NCBI GenBank assembly: GCA_015501075.1
Contig: JADNYJ010000287.1
Location: 1 to 41,740 of the forward strand
Source: Gymnopilus junonius
Lineage: Eukaryota; Basidiomycota; Agaricomycetes; Agaricales; Galerinaceae
DNA: 41,740 nucleotides
Direction of reading: 5' to 3'
In this document: one piece after another, positions 11,135 to 22,685 of the stretch
Position numbering within the stretch: position 1 is the stretch's first letter
Layout of the letters: each line of letters starts with the position of its first letter
Translations under genes and position numbers: made by a program
The notes under the pieces: generated by a model
Seen by the model: the letters and a program-made list of their open reading frames with translations, nothing else
The model's database searches: none
What the model was told of the DNA's origin: nothing

Positions 11135-14100
11135 TCATTTGAGACCTAAGACATCCCATAGGCATGCAAAGTGTCGATGCTTGAGAGCTTTGGTGAATAT
11201 ATCTGCCAAGTTGTCATTCATATTGATGTATTTCAGTGAGATTTCTCCCATATTGATGCACTCTCAGAGGAAATGATATTTGATGTCGATGTGCTTGACA
11301 CATTGATGGAGGGACAGATCCTTGGACAAAATGATAGCAGCATTGTTGTCACATAAAAGAAGGGTGGAAGAAGGAGGCTGAAATCCGATTGTGGATAGAA
11401 GACCTCTGAGCCATATGGATTCTTTTGATGCCTCAAATGCTGCTGTGTATTCTGCTTTGCAAGAAGATGTTGCAACAGTTTTCTGTTTTTGTGCATTCCA
11501 AGATATCAGGCCTGATCCAAGCATGAATCCATAACCTCCAACACTCCTCCTCATGTCAAGACAGTTAGCCCAGTCTGAGTCAGTAAAACCAAGGAGTGTA
11601 ATAGATTTATTGCCACCAAGAGTTAGCTCTAGTTCCTGAGTTCCTTTGAGATAGTGAACAACATGAATAGCTGCATTCCAGTGAGCATAGGTATAGGAAT
11701 CAAGGAATTGGGACAGTTGTTGCATGGCATAAGAGATATCCAGGCAAGTACCAACTGAGAGATAAATTAAACATCCAATGAGAGATCGATAGGGGAGTTT
11801 GTTGAGGCATTCCTGATCAATGGCAGAGATGTCCTTTTTAACAGGATGGTGAAGTTTGAGTCCAGGGTCCATTGGAGAATTAAATGGGTAAGCATCCTGC
11901 TGACCAAACTGATGAATGACTTTGTCAATGAGGGGGATTTGGGACAGGGAGACCTTGCAGTTGGTTTGGTTTCTAGAAATACCAATGCCAATGCAGTACT
12001 TTACCTCACCAGAACTAGAGATCTTCCAGATTGTCTTCATTTGAGCTTTGAAGCATTTGTTCTCTTCTGGTGGGTGAGCAATGGAGAGAAAATTGTCAAC
12101 ATGTACTGCTGCAATCACTATCCTGTCCTCCTCCTTTCAGTAGTAAATGCAAGATTTGCATGACAAGCACATAAACCCCCATGATAACATGGCCTCATTC
12201 ATCATCTTATTCCAGATCCTCCCACTCTGTTTCATCCCATATAATCCTCACTGTAACTGCCACACCCATGTCTCCTTTCCAACTTTCTTGAAACCCTTTG
12301 GTTGCTCCATATATTGTACTTCATCATCTGGCAATAGGCCATATAGGAATGCTGTCTTGATGTCAATTTGTTGAGCATCCCAGTTGAGCATGGTGGTGAT
12401 GTGAAGAAGTATTCTCCAAGATTCCATGCACACCATAGGTGAAGTAGTACTCATGTAATTGATGCCCCAACATTGTTCATAACCTTTAAATACAAATTGT
12501 GCTTTTCATCGAGTTAATTGCCCCTTTTCATCAATCTTATTTGTGAGGATAATGGTGCCCTTCCAGACTTTGGAACCTTTTGGCATATCAGATCTGGGGA
12601 TGAGTTCATAGATGCCCATGTCCTTCAATGATTTTAATTCATTGTCTATCACCGCTCTCCATTTGGTAGCCTCTGGCCTGGTCTGAGCCTCCTCCCAATT
12701 CTTTGGAGCATCCATAGCAAGGTGGTGAGCACTTAACGCTGAACATTCAAAGATAGCGGAGAGGATGGTGTTGAAGGAGTAAGAAACATTGCCCTCCTCC
12801 TTAATGCTCAGCTTCTCAAACATCTGGCATAGTTCCTCTGAAGGTAGAGCTTGGTCTTGAATTTTGGGCATGGTTGATGGATCATCTAGGTCCCCTAAAT
12901 CACATTTAGCCTCCTCCTCAACTCTATTTAGCTCATTCCTCCTCTCCTCTTCCCTAATATCAGCAAGGTTCTTCTGCCTCTCTGCTTTCTCTTCCTTCTT
13001 CCTTTCCACTGCTGCTCTAACCTCTGCCAGTGTCCTCTCTAATCTTGATGGTTCATCCGGTCCACATTTTTGATGATTCAATCTGTGAGGGCCATCAATT
13101 GCATCATGATCCAGATGGTCATTGAGATCTACAGGGTCTTCTGATGGTTTAGAGTCCACTGGATCGACATCATTGATGTCATTATCCAGAATAGGTTGGC
13201 ATAGATTATTTGGCAGGAACTCTTCCTCCTCCTCACCGTTGAAAAGGATCAGAGTTAGGTTAGCACCATGAGCAATTTTGTCGATGGTGTTAGGTCCTGC
13301 TGAGACTGGTGGAGTGGATGGGATAGGTAATAAAGTAGGTGTTGGAGTACCAGGGGGAAAGGGAGCCTCATGGCTTTCAATGAAATGGATGTGATAGGAG
13401 CTGTAGACAACCTTGCATTGTCAGTCATAGCAATGGTAAGTTTTAGAACAGAGGTCATAGCTGATGAGGACACACTCAACCAATCATTCATAAACCTTGG
13501 GGTTGTGGCAATTCTGGATGAGAATAAATGCATGACAACCAATTTTGCACATGTAAGAATAGTCAGGCTCATGTCCCTTCCACAGTTTGTATGGTGTTTG
13601 GTCCCATAAGTTGTGAGTCCAGACTTTGACATGTAAATGAGCAGCTGTAAGATAAAATTTGTCCCATAAATTTTTGGGACATTTAGCATAGAGACGCATG
13701 GTCCTCACTTTCCCCATAAGTGTGCGATGCATGCATTCAACATGGCCAATGTGGGCGGATGTATAGGGGGCAGAAAAACATTGTTGTGTGCCTGTCTCCT
13801 GTAGCCAGGCTTCAACTGCACCAGACTTCAACTCTGTACCATTATTGACCAAATAAATCTTGACCATTTCACCTGTTTCCTTTTCAGCCTCCAATTGCCA
13901 AGCTTGCAGAGTAGGATATGCTTGGTCCTTCATCACGAGGGGAATAGAGAAAATGTAGTTCATGTAATCATCCACAATATCAAGCATATATTGATTCCCT
14001 GTATGTGAAGTGACATTCACCAGTCCAAAAAGATCTATCCAAACTATCTCGAGGCATTTAGTCACCCTCTTCCCCTCCTCCCACTTCTTAGGTACTGGAG

Positions 14101-15919
14101 TTCTCATCTGTTTGCCAAGAACACAAGATACACATTTAGAAGGGGTAAGGTTAGAGAGGGTGGAGGGCAGACCTTTGACCATGCCATTGCGAGCCATGTG
14201 TTGGATGCATTGATAGTTGGTATGACTGAGGCAGTGGTGCCAGTTTTCGAGCATTGCAGGTGCAGTAACAGCATATGCTGACGCATTGATAGGGGGGATA
14301 TCAAGATCATACAAGCCAGTTGTCTCACTAAGAGTGCCAGTAGCGACGACATTCCCATCTAAGTGTACATTGCAGGTGAGGCCATCAAAATTGACCCTCT
14401 GTTGGGAATGTCGCCAGAGTGCAGAGATAGAGAAAAGATGGACACCAGCATCAGGAATGTGGAGAGCATTATAGAAAATGAGGATGTGGCCATGGGCCTG
14501 GTGAATGACAATATTGCCAACACCAATAGCTGGGACTATCACACTGCCCAGTCCCTTGATGCCATGTGGAGTGATCAATCTGTAATTAATAAAATCCTCA
14601 TGGATGAGGCTGATATGGGAACTGGCACCAGAATCAAGTTTGAATGGCACAGTATTGACTAGCTTGAAGCCAACAGAGGCCTGAGTGGCAGCAGATAGAG
14701 CAAAGTCCTCAGAAGTGATGGGTGTGGAGGATAAAGTAACAGCAGGAAGATCCTGCACATCATAGGTCGCCATCCAGCCTTCTAATTCAATCATCTCCAT
14801 TGAGTATGGTGTGGCAGAGACAGGGATGGAAGCTATCCCTGCAAAAGGGGCAGGGTTGGGTGCTGGGGGTGCCTGAAAGATATTGGCATCAACCTCAAGG
14901 ATAAGCACCTGTCTGTTAGCATCCTTGTATGGGATCCGAACCTTCTGGGTAGCACCAGAAGAGGTGTTCAGAGTTGTGGACTTCATCTTTGAACCTGCTT
15001 CCCTGTCAAGATGGTGCTGTGCCTTTGATTCCTTGATTGTCTTTCCTGCCATTCCTCCTCCAGCACTAATGCAGTACTTTGTTTCATGACCACATTTCCC
15101 ACAATTCTTGCATAGTAGAATATTGATAATTTGTTGTGCAGAGAGTGCAGAGGATGAATTGGCAGAAGGTGGATTATTTTGACATTTATTCATGTCTATA
15201 AGACATTGCTTGACTTCTAAGAAGGCCCAAATTTGGGTAAAAGAGAAGGGGGAGTCTGGTGTCGCCTGTTGCATGCAGTCCTGAAGCTGAAATTGAATGC
15301 CTTCATGTTCCTTCCCAAGAATGTTCAGAGTGATAATGGAAAGGAAGGTCTCCTCTGCAAGTCCCTCAGATGAATTCATAGCTTAGGCACAGCAGATGAG
15401 ATCAGTGGCCTTGTCAATAATTTTGGTAATAGATTCTGATTGACTTGTGATAACAATGCTCATCGCCTGCTTCAGAAGGTAGACTTGTGCCACTGGCCCA
15501 TCACTACTGTGGTGGGCTTTGAGCTTCTCCCAGTATGCCTTGGCACCAGAATGAGGCGGATCTCTGAGGGCCTTCCATTCAGTGTCAGAAATAGCACTGG
15601 AGATGAAAGCACATGTGCTCCAGTCATTAGAATTCCAGTGGCAAAGGGCTTGAGGTTCAAGAAGAGGGTTCAGCATATCAGCATCACTGGTGACATAGTC
15701 ATAACTGTGATTAAGAGACATCACAAGGTACATATCTTGAGACCATGAGTTCCAGTTGGCCTTTTCCTTATCGAGCTTCTCCTTGTCAAAAGAAGTGAAG
15801 GAACCAAGCAGTGGTACAGAGGGCCAGGTAGCATCCATGTCATGAACAGAAGCCAGATTCAGAGACAGAGATGGTGCAGGACTCTGCTGAGCAGTATCAG
15901 GGACATCATTATTGGGCAT
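11135..15919 (-). pseudogene. Copia A gag-pol polyprotein, nonsense-ridden
   Basis: One frame of about 1594 codons. Domains in order: gag from 15919; CX2CX4HX4C zinc knuckle near 15070-15110; protease LDSGASSHI; HHCC pre-integrase with CVSCVLGK; integrase core; RT with DIKTAFLYG and HVDNF; RNase H with FTDSDWANC and LCDNNAAI; end at 11135-11137. Stops interrupt it at 15383 (TAA), 13484, 13421, 12506, 12248, 12137 and 11264 (all TGA). No indel is needed to read through. The RT motif is VDN where the family has VDD, and the integrase motif is VNNGTE where the family has DNG. Both are Asp to Asn, which would abolish catalysis. LTR identity suggests recent insertion despite this damage. Confidence 0.93.
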
Positions 15920-16032
15920 TGTAAAGCAGAGGTAAATGCAGTAGCAGTAGATGCAGAAGTGATTGGGGGGAGTGAGCTAAGTAGAACATGTTGATAAGAT
16001 AAGATGATTTGATGGATCTTGATTTCAGAGAA

Positions 16033-16043
16033 GGCCCATAACC
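16033..16043 (-). other. Primer binding site of Copia A (half-tRNA type)
   Basis: Directly inside the 5' LTR the coding strand reads GGTTATGGGCC. This matches the Drosophila copia type of primer site, which pairs with the anticodon-stem region of a cleaved initiator tRNA-Met rather than a tRNA 3' end. Confidence 0.75.
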
Positions 16044-16433
16044 TGTTGAAATCTAAGTCCATAGATAATAGCCTAGTCAATGCTAGATACAAATAGAACT
16101 CAGTCAGGATATAATCGACTAATATTAAGTCTCCATACCTAGATACAAATAGAACTAAGGTACATAAGTAAAATGAAAAGGGATAAAGAATAATGAGTGG
16201 CTCACCTCAGTTGGGATATAATCAACTGAGGTGTTCCTACTCCTACACAGGTCTTATATATGTATCTACATGGGCCAAGGCCCTTAGTCCGCACAAAGCA
16301 TGTAAGCTAGAGAGAAAGAAAGAACAATATGAACAATGTAGAAAATGCGATGGGCCCAAAAAACATAGGCCCTTTGGTCCTCATCAAAACACCCATCTAT
16401 TTTTGGTGGTCAGTGTAAAAATACCTTCCAACA
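16044..16433 (-). repeat. 5' LTR of Copia A
   Basis: 390 bp, identical by eye to 10701-11090. It should contain the element promoter, but I cannot place a TATA box or start site with confidence. Confidence 0.96.
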
Positions 16434-16492
16434 AAAAGCCCTTGGAATGACCAAATTTTCCACTTAGGTGAAGGTTAACCAGCATGGTCCAT

Positions 16493-17399
16493 CAAGGGTG
16501 CACCAGGATTAGAATGCCGGACCGGTAGCCAGTTAGTTAGTCCGGCCATAGGCTGCTGAAAATTTTTTGGGAATACCCTCCAGCGAGCCCTCAGAATGGC
16601 ACATACAGCCTTCCAAATGACTGTAGCTATTGAAAAAATAGTTTAGTGAGCTTCTAAGAACTCCCAAGAACATGTTTTGTGTAGAGGAAGGTGCAGAAAA
16701 CCAGAAAATTACATTTTTTATTTATAAATAATAATTAGACCTGGGATAATGAACGACAGCATGAGTCTTTCCTGTAAAAGCATGGGAACAGCTACAATGG
16801 ACTCACCTTAAATGAATAGGGAAATCTCAGAGAGACGGAAAGCAAGACCAGGGAGAAAGAGCCTGAAATTGCTGATGATGTGATGGCAAATCCCATAGTG
16901 GCAGAAAACGAAACAAACACAATATCGGCCAATCGTGCTTGGGTCTGCAATTGATGAACCAATAGTGCCATCCAAGAGAAGAAGGGGAGTGAGAGCTATC
17001 AACCTGAATAGTTGCCTTTGCAGCAAGGTTGTTGATTCATCAAATTCATCAAAAGTGGCTGTTAAATGTAAACACATTGGCTGTGAAACACAATGGGTAC
17101 ATAGTACAAGTGGTTTTTGTGGGTGTAAAAGCTTTCACTCATGATAATTGTCTCAAGTGGCATGTTGACTGCATTAGCGATGGTGTTGTTCCACAAATTG
17201 GATGTGTGAGGCATGTAAAGTCAGTAGTAGGGGGGGTCGAGGTGGTAAACAGTTGAGAAAATGAATGTATGATGTCATATTTCTAAAAATAAACATGTGC
17301 CTGATTATTAAGATGGTTGGTTCAAGGGCTTGGGTCAGAAAGAAAAAGTTGGAGTCTAGTTCTACCATTCCAATCTGTGTACCCCCTTGTGGTTCATTG
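16493..17399 (+). mobile_element. CAAGGG-end DNA transposon, 907 bp deletion derivative
   Basis: The left end CAAGGGTGCACCAGGATT and the complement of the right end CAAGGGGGTACACAGATT are terminal inverted repeats. The flanks TGGTCCAT (16485-16492) and TGGTTCAT (17400-17407) form an 8 bp target duplication with one transition. The left 100 bp resembles the start of the 6.4 kb element at 33186. The right part keeps that element's last exons. It starts only 59 bp beyond Copia A. Confidence 0.85.
16935..17272 (+). pseudogene. C-terminal zinc-finger exons of the CAAGGG element
   Basis: The frame reads PSKRRRGVRAINLNSCLC, then VKCKHIGCETQW. An intron of about 60 bp (GTACAT...CTCAAG) follows, then WHVDCISDGVV. 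A one-base frameshift precedes NWMCEACKVSSRGGRGGK and the stop. Cys, His and Trp spacing (CxC, CxxxxC, WHxxC, WxCxxC) resembles a PHD-type finger. The same block closes the long element at 39230-39470. The frameshift and lack of upstream exons make it a remnant. Confidence 0.7.
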
Positions 17400-18087
17400 C
17401 TGAACACCGGTGTCTGAGATTTTCCTGGTGTGGTGGGAACACACCATTGTCTCGGACCCAGAGTCCCCTCCTTGATGAGCTATGCATACCAGCATTGTTG
17501 GAGGTTTAAATGATGAGCCCATTTATTTTATGTATAGTATACCCTTGAGCACAGTTTTTTGGTAAGTCAAAATTTGAGTAGAAAGTAATTTGTATCATAA
17601 GTTTAAATACTGAGAGCTGGGCCATTGAAAGGGCCTTGAAGTTCCCAGTCATCACATAAGTAATAGGCTCTAGGGTACAGATATTTGTGCATTGCATGAT
17701 TTTCCAGATTCATCTGTTAATTGAAAGTTGTTGGCTCTCTCATTTTACCTAAATTAGGGTGTTATGTGGGAGGATGAAGAATATGATCTCTGAAAGTTGA
17801 AGGGAATTTTCAATTTCCTGATAAATGTTTTTATATATTCCTTTTTGAGTTCAATGGCCATTCATCACATGTGGATTAGACTCTTCATTATAAGAGTCAT
17901 TAAATCTGGAAAGAGTTATATTAATAATGAGGCCCACTCATCTAATTGAGATCTCCCATATACCCAGTAAATCTGGATTTCAGAAAGTGCAGTGCACCTG
18001 TGCACCGGTGTGTGCAGCAGCAAACCCTGACTTGCTACACATGAGCCAAATGCATCCTCCTCACTCCCTCTCAAGTTCGCGTTCTCA
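17400..18087. other. Stretch without a recognisable gene
   Basis: Between two mobile elements. Only short open frames, no repeats or domains that I recognise. Confidence 0.5.
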
Positions 18088-18092
18088 CATGG

Positions 18093-18522
18093 TATTGAGT
18101 AGCAAATGGTACATACAGCGGCAAACCACTGCATGCATGATGCACTCTGCATAGTATCGATGTAGCTACTAGCTTACCTGGGTTGTTAGAGGCTAGTGCT
18201 AAGGTGACTACTTAGGCTACTACAGAAGTACAAATGACTTGTATTAGGATGCTGTTTAGAGCATCCTTATATACCTACAGGACATGCAGTGACTAACTAC
18301 ATATGAGTAATGCATAAGGCAATTACTCAGATAATTACTATGTAATTACTAATATCTACTCATAAGATGAGTAATATGCTCACTAAGTGATCACATGTTT
18401 TAGTCATATAGGATGACTGTGATACTCTGTCATCACTGGATCTAGTCGTGTATAGACATGTCTGATCACACGTGTCATGTGAGTCATGTGATGTAGTCAC
18501 ATGGACACTTATCATGTCAACA
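18093..18522 (-). repeat. 3' LTR of Copia B
   Basis: 430 bp. It differs from the other LTR at about ten positions, all transitions and all but one explained by decay of a CpG in one copy. Its end reads TATTGAG rather than the usual TGTTGA. Confidence 0.93.
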
Positions 18523-18534
18523 CTCCCCCTCAAG
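18523..18534 (-). other. Polypurine tract of Copia B
   Basis: The coding strand reads CTTGAGGGGGAG immediately before the 3' LTR. Confidence 0.8.
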
Positions 18535-18589
18535 TAGTGCCACGCTAGCGCACATACTTGTTCTGACATGATGTGTCAGTATTCTATTC

Positions 18590-19804
18590 TAAGGGATAGA
18601 ACTCTATGCCTAGAGCCTGTCTATGTTTAAGGAACAGGGTAGGGCCTAGATTCTTGGTGAACATATTGGCAACATTTTTGTCCATAGGGACGTGCTCTAT
18701 TTTAATGTTCCCAAGTTGAGTACTTTCTTCTCTTGTCCCTTTATGGTAAAGCCATCAGGCTGTTCCATATATATCTCCTCATCAAGTTTCCCATATAGGA
18801 AAGCTGATTTGACATCAAGGGACTCTATGCGCCATTTCTCAAGAGTTGCTAAGGCTAAGATTGTTTGGACCAACTCGAACCAGACAACCAGTGAGAAGAT
18901 CTCATCATAGTCTAGGCCTTCTATTTGGGAAAATCCCTTGGCAACTAGATGGGCTTTTTTACGTCCATCGGACTTAATATCGAAAACCCAATGATTTTTG
19001 ATGGCCTTTCAGCCTGGAGGTAGGTCAGCAAGCTCATAAACTTTTCATTTATGAAGGGCCTCTAATTCTTCGAATTGAGCCTTGTGCCATTCCTGTTGTT
19101 GATCAGCAGGTAGCCGTCTAAGATCTTTACTAGTCCAATTTCGGATGTTCAATGGATTTGGAAGTGCACTATCAGAAATTGCCTTAGAAAGTAAATAGGC
19201 ATGCCAATGTGCTCCCCCTTTCGCTCCCATATTGGGATTGTATGGGTACTCAGCCATGTGGTCACTAGAGGCCATAGACAAATTTGGAGTGGATCCGGTT
19301 ATGTCTAATCTGCGCTGGTGATCTCTATCAGTGGCTGTACCAGGAGGGTATACATTCCCTTCTTTTTGCATACTTTTACTCTCATGAGTGCTCCTTCTTG
19401 GAGCATCACCGGCAGCTCCCCCTGATGGGCCAGCACGGGGTTTCCGCAGTGCAGGTGGTGGGAGATTAGAACTCGGTCCTTGCCTAGGAGTAGAAGGCAT
19501 ACTTGGAAGAGTATCTGCTGGTGACTTGGGAGGTGGAGTCTTGGGTGGCTCATCATCATGAGGTACCTCAGGCTCACTTGATGGATTATTTGGGGGTGGT
19601 GTATAGGATGGTCTCCTTAAGGTCTGAATGGATCTGCTGGAATCATTTGGTTGCACATTTGACATTGTCTGGGAAAGAGTGTGAGTGCATCTTTCCTTTT
19701 GCGCAACCTTCGCATATGCCAGCATCCTTCGGGACTTTAATAGATGGGAAGTTTTCGGAATTAGCCTTAAACTTCTCGAACACTTGAGTGGAAGGGTGTC
19801 CAAG
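18590..19804 (-). pseudogene. Remains of Copia B integrase, linker, RT and RNase H
   Basis: After the 19805 stop the pol frame continues with LGHPSTQVFEKFK and CEGCAKGK to HSDLK, the opening of integrase. Near 19613-19621 it switches frame to a Pro-rich linker (SYTPPPNN...), so the integrase core is deleted. Past a TGA after EELEALHK, RT begins with NHWVFDIKSDGRKKAHLVAK and reaches FLYGKLDEEIYMEQPDGF. Near 18711-18719 it jumps to EHVPMDKNVANMFTKNLG, the usual end of RNase H. TGA codons stand at likely Arg sites (HR-stop-LGH, LPPG-stop-KAI). Confidence 0.85.
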
Positions 19805-22264
19805 TCATCTATGCCATAGATCATAATCTTCGGCATGTACCAATTCCATCGCAATCAAGTTCTTTCCAGAGATGATCTGCGACTTAACCCAAAACATAGT
19901 ATCATGATGAGAATGCTTCGGCAATGCATTTAAAATGGTGCGGCTATTCTCTTTGGATATGAAATTAAGTGATTTTGAATCACCTAACACAATATTGTTT
20001 GCGCTGAGGATTTGACCCATCAACAGAAGTCGTACAGTCACATCAGGCATGTAGAATACTGGATGAAGTCGCAGTGTTTCATGCATCACAGTATTATCTT
20101 TATCGGTAACTTCTGTTTCAATAAAAACAGTACCAAATCCATCGATATAGGCTATGCCATTAGCAGTTTGGACCTTTGGTCTTTCTTTGCTTGGAAATTT
20201 GGTAAGTTCTGAGAAGTCAGAGATTTGTCCAGAAAAATGCATGGACACTCCAGAATCTACAAGCCATTCCTCAAACATCTTTTCGCGTTCCTTTCCCTTA
20301 CAGTTTGCACAAGAGACAACATGATCAAGATATATATTGTAGATAGTAAATAAAATTAATTTACTATCTACCCCATTCAGTATGTTAATACCTGTGGGTT
20401 GATCAGTTAGCATCTTGTCAACATGTGAACAAGAAGGTACTTGCCAGTCCGGATGAGGGAGGAGCACTGAATTGCCATGATTCTGCTTGATCTCGTCCTC
20501 ATAGGAGATTGGGTCTGAATCCTGCATCATCTTGTACATATTGTCCTGGCTCTGTTGAGCTGTTTTAGTAATGACATTCCCATCTGCACCAATATAGTGT
20601 GATCCGAGATGAAGGGACTCACCAATCGGTGGTGGCGGTGGAAGATCTTCTTCCCCAAAGGAGATATACTCCTCATCATCGTCCACATAGGTGAGGTCGC
20701 CTTGTGACACTACTCCATTCATTCGATTCCAATCTTCCACCATAAGCAGTTCGGAATCGACTGCCATCTGAGAAGGATCTGGGGTCAGTGCCCAATAGGG
20801 CTCAGGACCAAAGAGATCATTACAGATCTTGGTCATCATTGACGACCCCAATGCAACATCCTCTGTGGTGGTGCTACTGTGTAAATACACAGTGCTACTC
20901 ATTCCCACATTCTCGGCAATCCTACTTGCACCCGTATTAAGGGTGACTTCCTCGAATCTACTCAAGGTGGCAATGGTCGGGGTAACCCCGATCCGAGACA
21001 TCAGGTCCCACGATTTCCTAAAAGAGGGGTATGGCGCCATTCCCCAAGTGGGGTTCTTCCAGGTGCCTTCGCGGACTTTGCAAGAGGTAATAGTACCTCT
21101 TCCACTAATCTCAACAACATTGTGAGTAGTGGGGACTGGGTGCGATTTCTCCAGTGGCAGGAAATGCGCCGTGGATGCGAGCATGAATGGCTCTTCATCA
21201 GAGTCCTCAACAAAGCATGCTGACTTTGGTTTGAAGCCAGCGCGGTGAGGTTTCCTCTTAGGATACTGCTTTTTCTGTGAACTGCTGGGGTTACCAGCAT
21301 TCTCCTGATCAGAGTGGCGCAGTTCAGGACCTTTCCCTTTGATCGCAGTATTGCGCTGTGCATTCGCATTGTTAGCCTGTTGGTTTCTGGGCCGGCTGTC
21401 CTTAGGCAGATTGAGCTGCTTTGGCACATAGAATGTGCCATGCTTTGGTTGCTTGTGCTGCTTAAGGTGCCCAAATCGGGCAGCCCATGTGGTGCAAATG
21501 CTGTCAAAGAGGTCTTTCAGTTCCATATTTGGAACTGAGTTTTGCCTAGTGAAATCTTCCATCATCTGCTGATAAATGGATTCTTGCGATGTGACGTTCA
21601 TGGCAAGTGGAAGATTCATGAGTAGAACTAGGCATGCCATGGATTGAGAAACCATGGGTACCATGCCAGTGGAACCAGTTGATCCTATGGCATTCGGATC
21701 ATTGACGAGCGGGAGACGTCCATAATGGAATTGGAACTTGGCGAGCTGGGGGTTGGGATTGGAGAGATCAATCTTGAGATTCATGAGGACCCTAAAGTCC
21801 TCAAGGGTCTCAACGAACATCTCCTTGGAGTACTTCGTTTTGATCCAATCCCAAGCTTCAGCTGCAGACAGGGTTTTAACCTGGTCCCAAATACCAGTAT
21901 TGAGGCACATGGCCAAAAGGCTGAGCGCCTTGGAATTCTTGGAGTTGAAACTCTCCAATTTATGGTGGTACATTTCTTCGGCGGCAGTCCAGCGAGAGAA
22001 GCAGGCATTGTACAGGTTCAATTCTCCCTGTGTAGGTCTGGTGGCAGGAGTGGTTTCGGTGGCATGAGTGCCAGTGGGGAATGAGGGTTCCCTGATTGTT
22101 TGCTCTGGAGGAGTGGTGAGGGTCCCTTCAAGGACGGCTTTGACATCCATGTGGAGGATGACGGCCTCCATCTTGGATGCCCATTGGCAGTAGTGACAAC
22201 CATCAAATTTTGGAAGGTTGGAGGTGGTGAAGGAGATAGAAGTGGTGTTCTTTATGGAAGACAT
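19805..22264 (-). CDS. Copia B gag-protease open frame, 819 codons
   Basis: An uninterrupted ORF starting MSSIKNTTSISF. The N-terminal part (about residues 1-260) is a Copia-type gag: LPKFDGCHYCQWASKMEA near the start and LYNACFSRWTAAEEMYHHKL further on. A basic region (QKKQYPKRKPHRAGFKP) follows; I see no CCHC knuckle. A long acidic linker leads to the aspartic protease, EEWLVDSGVSMHFSG, near residue 670. The frame ends in the pre-integrase segment at LWHR, one codon short of the expected LGH, where TGA probably replaced CGA. It could still yield a gag-protease protein able to package RNA, but this is inference. Confidence 0.88.
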   Translation of the reverse strand: MSSIKNTTSISFTTSNLPKFDGCHYCQWASKMEAVILHMDVKAVLEGTLTTPPEQTIREPSFPTGTHATETTPATRPTQGELNLYNACFSRWTAAEEMYHHKLESFNSKNSKALSLLAMCLNTGIWDQVKTLSAAEAWDWIKTKYSKEMFVETLEDFRVLMNLKIDLSNPNPQLAKFQFHYGRLPLVNDPNAIGSTGSTGMVPMVSQSMACLVLLMNLPLAMNVTSQESIYQQMMEDFTRQNSVPNMELKDLFDSICTTWAARFGHLKQHKQPKHGTFYVPKQLNLPKDSRPRNQQANNANAQRNTAIKGKGPELRHSDQENAGNPSSSQKKQYPKRKPHRAGFKPKSACFVEDSDEEPFMLASTAHFLPLEKSHPVPTTHNVVEISGRGTITSCKVREGTWKNPTWGMAPYPSFRKSWDLMSRIGVTPTIATLSRFEEVTLNTGASRIAENVGMSSTVYLHSSTTTEDVALGSSMMTKICNDLFGPEPYWALTPDPSQMAVDSELLMVEDWNRMNGVVSQGDLTYVDDDEEYISFGEEDLPPPPPIGESLHLGSHYIGADGNVITKTAQQSQDNMYKMMQDSDPISYEDEIKQNHGNSVLLPHPDWQVPSCSHVDKMLTDQPTGINILNGVDSKLILFTIYNIYLDHVVSCANCKGKEREKMFEEWLVDSGVSMHFSGQISDFSELTKFPSKERPKVQTANGIAYIDGFGTVFIETEVTDKDNTVMHETLRLHPVFYMPDVTVRLLLMGQILSANNIVLGDSKSLNFISKENSRTILNALPKHSHHDTMFWVKSQIISGKNLIAMELVHAEDYDLWHR

Positions 22265-22525
22265 TTGTTGAGTTTGTTTGGATGATTGGATTTCTGTTAA
22301 GAAAAAGGCTGGGTTGTGTCAGCAACAGGTGTGTAAAAGCGTGCTAAATAAAGAAAGCACTGCTAAAAATACCTGCACCAGACATGGAATTAACCCCTTA
22401 AGGGCAATTTGTCCAGACAGCGACAGATGTCTGGGCCCACATGACAAGGCCCTATACAATGTTGCACATGGTAGCAAACAATTGTGGGAGAGCATTCTGT
22501 CTAGCGATGAACAGCTGTGGTCGAT

Positions 22526-22670
22526 GTTCTGCCTAATGGCGAACTATCTTCCCAGGTAGAAGTAAGCTACAGACCAATGCTAAGCAGGTTCTGCACAATG
22601 GCGAACAATGCTGGACAGGTTCTGCCCTAAGGCGAACTCAATGTCCAGCAGGTTCTGCCAATGGTGAACA
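22526..22670. repeat. Short repeats in the leader of Copia B
   Basis: GTTCTGC followed by an AATGGCGAAC-like word occurs four times, starting near 22526, 22588, 22619 and 22652. It lies in the untranslated leader between the 5' LTR and gag, where RNA packaging signals are expected in retroelements. Confidence 0.6.
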
Positions 22671-22685
22671 GCATGCTTTGCTATT

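Larger units (their letters stand above)
10701..16433 (-). mobile_element. Copia (Ty1-like) LTR retrotransposon A, full length
   Basis: Length 5733 bp. Identical 390 bp LTRs (TGTTGAAATC...TTCCAACA) bound an internal region in Copia order: gag, protease, integrase, RT, RNase H. AAAAG flanks both sides (10696-10700 and 16434-16438), a 5 bp target duplication. The element lies in minus orientation: its 5' LTR is at 16044-16433. The single gag-pol frame has no frameshift but seven nonsense codons, and key catalytic residues are changed, so it cannot act on its own. Confidence 0.97.

Noticed and set aside
15383..15385. Programmed gag-pol readthrough at the TAA
   Set aside because: The stop lies within gag, before the zinc knuckle, and similar stops occur downstream in pol; a mutation is simpler.
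11135..15919. TGA read as a sense codon, because the Copia A frame is open apart from TGA codons and one TAA
   Set aside because: The sites fit Arg (CGA) rather than Trp, the same element also has a TAA and lost active-site Asp residues, and the DUF6818-type gene nearby needs no recoding.
19045..19854. 269-codon Pro-rich ORF as an independent gene
   Set aside because: Its first part is an out-of-frame shadow of the pre-integrase segment; the rest is the post-integrase linker and RT start joined by a deletion.
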